From NCBI RefSeq assembly GCF_004798865.1, contig NW_025336416.1:2279172-2343171 (forward strand): a DNA stretch of 64,000 nt. The letters are read 5' to 3'. A program made the position numbers and the translations under genes. Positions within the stretch are counted from its first letter, which is position 1; each line of letters starts with the position of its first letter. The notes beneath the pieces were generated by a model that did no database searches, had not been told where the DNA came from, and saw only the letters and a list, made by a program, of their open reading frames with translations. This DNA comes from Varanus komodoensis. Its lineage: Eukaryota; Chordata; Lepidosauria; Squamata; Varanidae. Below, piece by piece: positions 60,111 to 64,000 of this stretch.

Positions 60111-61295
60111 CTTCTTAGGCATTGATAAGCCTTTCCTTTTTATGAGAGAGTTCACCAGAGACCTAATAGTTTTCTATTCCATTTTATGCCACATTTACCT
60201 GCTTCAGTTCACTTTATGCAACTAATTCACAAAGGCAGCAAACCATGTATTATTTCGTTTAGCCAAAGGACATGTTGCCCACTTTGACGGCTAAGCTCTC
60301 TCCTTCATACAAAATCCTCGTGATACCACGGACGTTTTGGTACTCATTCTTATTACTCTTATTGACTGCTATTTACTGAAACTGCTAAAACACACACCAG
60401 CATTGCTTTTGCAGAAAGCAATGGTTTGCAAAGGCTAAAGGATGGCATAAGGAGGACTGATGAAAGATTTGCTTGGGACTAGGTTTAAATCAACAAGCAT
60501 TCTGGCCACTGATGGCTTGTGACAGTTCACAAGACAGAGCACTGATCTACAGTATATTTAGTCTCTTAATGAAGGAGCAGATGAAGTTCAGTGTCCTGAA
60601 GTACTGGAAAGGGTTGTGCAAAGAGAAGACAAAGGTTACACATATCCCAAAGTTTCAAGGACCCAAGAGAGTGGTGGAAAGGAAAACAGAAGGGGTGGGA
60701 AGTCATAAACACAGTTTCTGCTTTTTCTGGTGGGAGAAGTTTGTGCAATTATGCTTTGGGTCACAATAATGCCATTAACAAGGATGCTGGCATTGCATCT
60801 GGAATTCCAGTTAGAAGAGTAAACTGGGACAAGTTTCCTGGGGTTGCAATTCCCTAATGGCCCCAGAGTTAGGGGACATTGCCTGACCTTAAGTGGAAGC
60901 AGCAATGGGTGAAGATTTGGTTTTGATAAGAACGTACCAAAATTCACAAAGCACTCCACGTTTGGGAGAACAACAAAACACATGATATTTAAATGTGCAT
61001 TTTTTAAAAAATCGGCAGCATGATATTCCAAATTGACATATTCAAGGTCCAGGACTTCAAGTCCTTAGCTCTTAAGGTCTTCTTTTGAATTCAGGATACT
61101 TCGCATGCTGCTGGAACAGCAACTTTGGAGCTGCAGTTCTCTCCATGCTAGCTGCAAGGTTCGGGGAAGGAAGTTCCTTGGAAGAACCAGAGGTGGAAGC
61201 AGGTACTCAGAACACTCATATGGCCATCTATTCTGTTCAGCAGCCCTAGGGTCACACTGTGAATGTGATGGGTTTCCTGTTCATTGCCGATACTT
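60111..61295. other. Unassigned stretch
   Basis: An AT-rich patch near 60900-61025 carries 'atttaaatgtgcattttttaa'-like words. 61080-61295 may be the left part of repeat X. No gene recognised. Confidence 0.4.
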
Positions 61296-61433
61296 ACGGA
61301 TGTGTGAGGGACACATTTGGGGTTGGGAATCCATCAGATTCCCTGGGCTCAGCTCCTCATTGTGAGGTACACACCAGGAATTGAGCCCTATTTGTAAGCC
61401 GCTTTTTGCGACTGGGGCAGCATAGAAATGCTA

Positions 61434-61464
<31 letters not shown>

Positions 61465-61715
61465 AATCTCCTGTTCAAGATGTGCCCCTTTCCCTTACGC
61501 ACAGCCGCCACCAAGAGCAGCTGCAAGCAAGGCTCATGTCCAGGAAGGACAGCTGGTATGGCAGGTTCTGGCAGCCCCTTCCCACGTTCCACAGCCACTC
61601 CTGGCAGAGAAAGGTGGCAGTGGAGCCACCAGGGGTCCACAGGCATTTGTGGACTTCTGCTTGGCTCTGCGGATGCTGCAGGGGTGGATCCCAAGAGGGC
61701 TCATTCCAACTCTAC
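61296..61715 (+). repeat. Unclassified repeat X, copy B, interrupted
   Basis: 61296-61372 and 61466-61715 together align with the copy at 19774-20132, separated by an L2-like tail. The shared right end is 'ctcattccaactctactgat' here and 'ttcatcccaaccctaccata' in copy A. An 87-codon minus-strand frame over it is a by-product. Confidence 0.55.
61385..61465 (+). mobile_element. L2-like LINE 3' tail nested in repeat X
   Basis: 'atttgtaagccgctttttgc' and 'gactggggcagcatagaaat' are followed by about eight AAAT units (61432-61465). It corresponds to the last ~50 bases of the L2-like 3' UTR plus its microsatellite. It interrupts repeat X, so it is younger. Confidence 0.72.
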
Positions 61716-62141
61716 TGATGTTTCCATATTCTTTTCAGCCAGCAGACAGTATGGAAAGAACAGTCAGTAGGCATCTGCACACGTAGCATCGTTATTGCGA
61801 TTCCACAGGTGTAGCACTGTAACTATCGAGAGTTGTGAATGACTTGAAGCAGCACTAACAGCTCTCACACACCTTGCAACCACAGCACACAATCAGTGCA
61901 TGTCTCAGGTGAATGGACAAGAGACTCCAAGGAGGATGCTGGTGCCGTTACGTTCTGCCATGGCGTCAGTCACAGATAGGGCACCTTCCCCTCTCTTTGT
62001 GTCAGCAACAGCAGCTCCTCACCTATTTTCCATGCCCTCCCAGTCAAGCTGCCCACGTGTCTTCACTCAGGCAAGCACTGGAATGCTCATCCATGGAGAA
62101 AAAGAACTGGAAATTCCTAAACGTGCATTCATGCTGGAAGG
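61716..62141. other. Unassigned noncoding stretch
   Basis: Nothing recognised. Confidence 0.5.
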
Positions 62142-62308
62142 ATGGAAGGCAGGCAGGCCAACGGACAGACAGACAGACAGACAGACAGACCGACCAACCA
62201 GGGAAGGGAAGGGAAGGGAAGGGAAGGGAAGGGAAGGGAAGGGAAGGGAAGGGAGCGAGCGAGCGAGCGAGCGAGCGAGCGAGCAAGCAAGCAAGCAAGC
62301 AAGCAAGC
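62142..62308. repeat. Compound microsatellite chain
   Basis: In order: GGCA/GGAT-like units (62142-62158), (GACA)~6-7 (62164-62190), a short bridge, (GGGAA)10 (62201-62250), (GAGC)8 (62253-62284) and (AAGC)6 (62285-62308). The last two differ by one base per unit and abut without a gap. Open frames through this array encode QTDRQTD, GREGK and ERAS/KQAS strings and are artefacts. Confidence 0.97.
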
Positions 62309-63157
62309 ATTTTTTGGCTTTATTTTCTGAGGAGAAAATGCACACTTTTAGTGTGCTTTTCTTGAACATGTGCATTTCCCCATATTCTCATTCTCTACTG
62401 GAATGAGAGAAGTGCATAGACACCTGTGGAAAATGGAGCAAGAGGAGCTTCAAACTGGTGATAGGAGAATCTGGGTGATCACAGAAATTGCCTGTTCACC
62501 CATCCCTTTCTGGAAGCCAGTCCAGGCCAGTGTTCTCTGGACAGACAGCATCCTGCCCGCCTGCCCACCCACCAAGAAGGGGCAAATGCAAGCATGCAAT
62601 CCTCCACCCATCCTCAGAAAAAGCGGCACCATGTTATTTTGCTCCCTGTGTAGGTGGCCTCTTTGCAACTGGAAGGGTCTCCACCTGTTAACAGGAAGTG
62701 GCACGGCGAGCAAAGACAATGACCAAACCCACATTTAGATACATTTGGAAAGTGCGACTCTTTTCTTTCTCCTCTGATTAAATGTAGGGTGCATTCACGG
62801 CACAAAGCTCCTTTCTCCTCCCCAGTACTCTTTAATAACTGCAGCTGTATCATATTCCTTTGCTGAAAGACAGAGTAATTCCCCTGTCCATCAACTGTGT
62901 AGGTAACAGCATGCTGAGAAAATCAAAATGTTGGTGTTATAGATATAAAACGGCTGGTGCTTATTCCCCATGGTGTCACTCCTCCTTGTGCCCCTTCCCT
63001 CGGGAACAAATAAGTATATTAAGCTTTTTATGATTATTAAGCTAGAATGAAAACTCCTTAATATTTCCTTAATATGAATGCCTACTTGTTCTTATTGTGT
63101 ATAACCAGCGCTGTAGACCATGATGGAAAGGCAGTTTCTTCTGGGTCCTGCCCTTTT
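62309..63157. other. Unassigned noncoding stretch
   Basis: 62315-62390 has 'aaaatgcacacttttagtgt'- and 'aacatgtgcatttcc'-like words. 62950-63120 is AT-rich ('tatattaagctttttatgat') and repeat-free. No gene seen. Confidence 0.4.
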
Positions 63158-63240
63158 CTAGATGTTTTGGACTATAATTCCCAGCATTTCTAACTATCAA
63201 CTGTGCTGGCTGAGGAGGGCAAAAGTTGAGGAAGGTGGCT
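63158..63240. repeat. Short palindromic interspersed repeat, partial
   Basis: 'gttttggactataattccca', 'gcatttctaactatcaactg' and 'tgctggctgaggagggcaaa' match the 'ggactacaactcccagcat...' arm and spacer of the family at 4298 and 39286. The opposite arm is eroded. Confidence 0.45.
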
Positions 63241-63759
63241 TTTGAAGAATTACTTTGCTACAGAACCCTTCAGGGGAAGGATGCTGAACAGGACAGGGCT
63301 CCTACGCTTGGAATAACTGTTCAGGAAAGAAATTTGGCCAGCCTAGTCAGGGTACCAAAAGTTTTTCATCCCGAGGATTTTGGTGATGCTTTGGGGGCCC
63401 GAATGGGGAAACTATTTCACAGAAGCCAGGATATCACAAAATGTGGCTGAAGGAAAGAGGGCAGGATGATAGCAAGGGACATGACACCTGGGTGGTTCTG
63501 GAGGGTAAGGTAAGGAATCCAAGAAGGCTTGGAGTTGCCCTTCCTAGGTCTGAGGATTTGCACCCCTAACCTTGTCTATTGTGCATGGGTGAGAATATTG
63601 GCAGCACCTGGAATTCTCATCTACGCACCTATGCAAGGTCTACCTTCCTTTGTAAAGGCAAAGGGAAACAAAGGCAAGGAGAAGCCAGCCATTCCCATGG
63701 CAGCACACAGAAGAGTAGTGGATATGCCCCCCACCCCACAGCAGCTGTGGAGTCATATC
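63241..63759. other. Unassigned noncoding stretch
   Basis: Nothing recognised. Confidence 0.5.
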
Positions 63760-63780
63760 TCTACCCAGTGCTTTTTTGTA

Positions 63781-63828
<48 letters not shown>

Positions 63829-63835
63829 AAAGGTG
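63760..63835. repeat. (GAAA)n microsatellite in 'gtgcttttttgta...aaggtgcc'
   Basis: About 12 uninterrupted GAAA units occupy 63780-63830. The flanks 'cagtgcttttttgta' and 'aaaaggtgccgcaactca' suggest the array grew within a pre-existing A-rich linker of an unassigned repeat. Confidence 0.9.
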
Positions 63836-63869
63836 CCGCAACTCATGTCTTGGGGTCACATTTTTACAC

Positions 63870-64000
63870 AATGGTCGCCGCCGGCAGTAAGCACTCAGCG
63901 CACGACCACACGACTGATCCTAAGCCGAGCAGCGTCCCAAGCCGAGCAGCGCCCTCACAATCAGCACCGACAATCAGCGCCAACACACAAGCAGCCCACA
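63870..64000. other. CpG-rich segment with short tandem duplications
   Basis: Twelve CpG dinucleotides lie between 63875 and 63980, against very few per 100 bases elsewhere in the window. Two adjacent tandem duplications are seen: 'aagccgagcagcgtccc' (63922-63938) and 'aagccgagcagcgccct' (63939-63955), then 'caatcagcaccga' (63958-63970) and 'caatcagcgccaa' (63971-63983). It may be the edge of a CpG island, or a young repeat whose CpGs have not decayed. The window ends before this can be settled. Confidence 0.6.

Noticed and set aside
61900-62406. 168- and 150-codon frames with QTDRQTD and ERAS repeats
   Set aside because: They are created by the compound microsatellite at 62142-62308 and change identity with reading phase.

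Overview
This window reads as intergenic or intronic DNA from a squamate reptile (lizard or snake). The evidence is the repeat content: many 5'-truncated CR1 and L2-like LINE tails, several BovB (RTE) LINE 3' ends, tRNA-derived SINEs of the Sauria SINE type, one 5S rRNA-derived SINE-like copy, and AT-rich unique sequence between them. The species cannot be fixed from this sequence. I found no protein-coding exon, functional tRNA or rRNA gene, CRISPR array, or bacterial or viral gene system. The longest open frames fall on LINE reverse-transcriptase tails or on stop-free tandem repeats and should not be read as host genes.

Layout. 0-10 kb: L2-like tails (130, 3.5, 5.2 and 8.0 kb), CR1 tails (3.0, 4.1, 4.4 and 5.9 kb) and two members of a short palindromic repeat family. 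10-20 kb: a possible conserved noncoding block (10.6 kb), a perfect (CT)31, a GGCAA-based minisatellite with higher-order structure (11.5 kb), a BovB end (14.8 kb), a 31-base G run (16.2 kb) and two Sauria SINEs (16.8 and 19.05 kb). 20-35 kb: an unclassified repeat (19.8 kb), two close CR1 copies at 22.3-23.4 kb (one apparently split by an antisense L1-like tail), two more SINE relics, a second possible conserved block (28.4 kb), three L2-like tails and the 5S-derived copy (34.4 kb). 35-50 kb: a repeat shared with 50.4 kb, a CR1 tail (36.8 kb), a perfect 13-bp-stem hairpin (38.5 kb), a CR1 plus internally deleted BovB pair (41.8-42.95 kb), another BovB end (44.1 kb) and the best possible conserved block (46.9-47.2 kb). 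50-64 kb: BovB ends (50.0 and 58.2 kb), the longest CR1 copy with recognisable reverse-transcriptase C-terminus (51.7-52.4 kb), L2-like tails, a second copy of the 19.8 kb repeat interrupted by an L2-like tail (61.3-61.7 kb), a chained compound microsatellite (62.1-62.3 kb) and a CpG-rich segment at the right edge.

Nothing here forms an operon-like or otherwise linked gene system. What can be read is a history of retroposition: older LINE tails, younger insertions inside or beside them, and microsatellites grown from their tails. Family names rest on remembered consensus sequences, not on a database search, so boundaries are approximate (about 10-50 bases). Statements about conservation are inference only.
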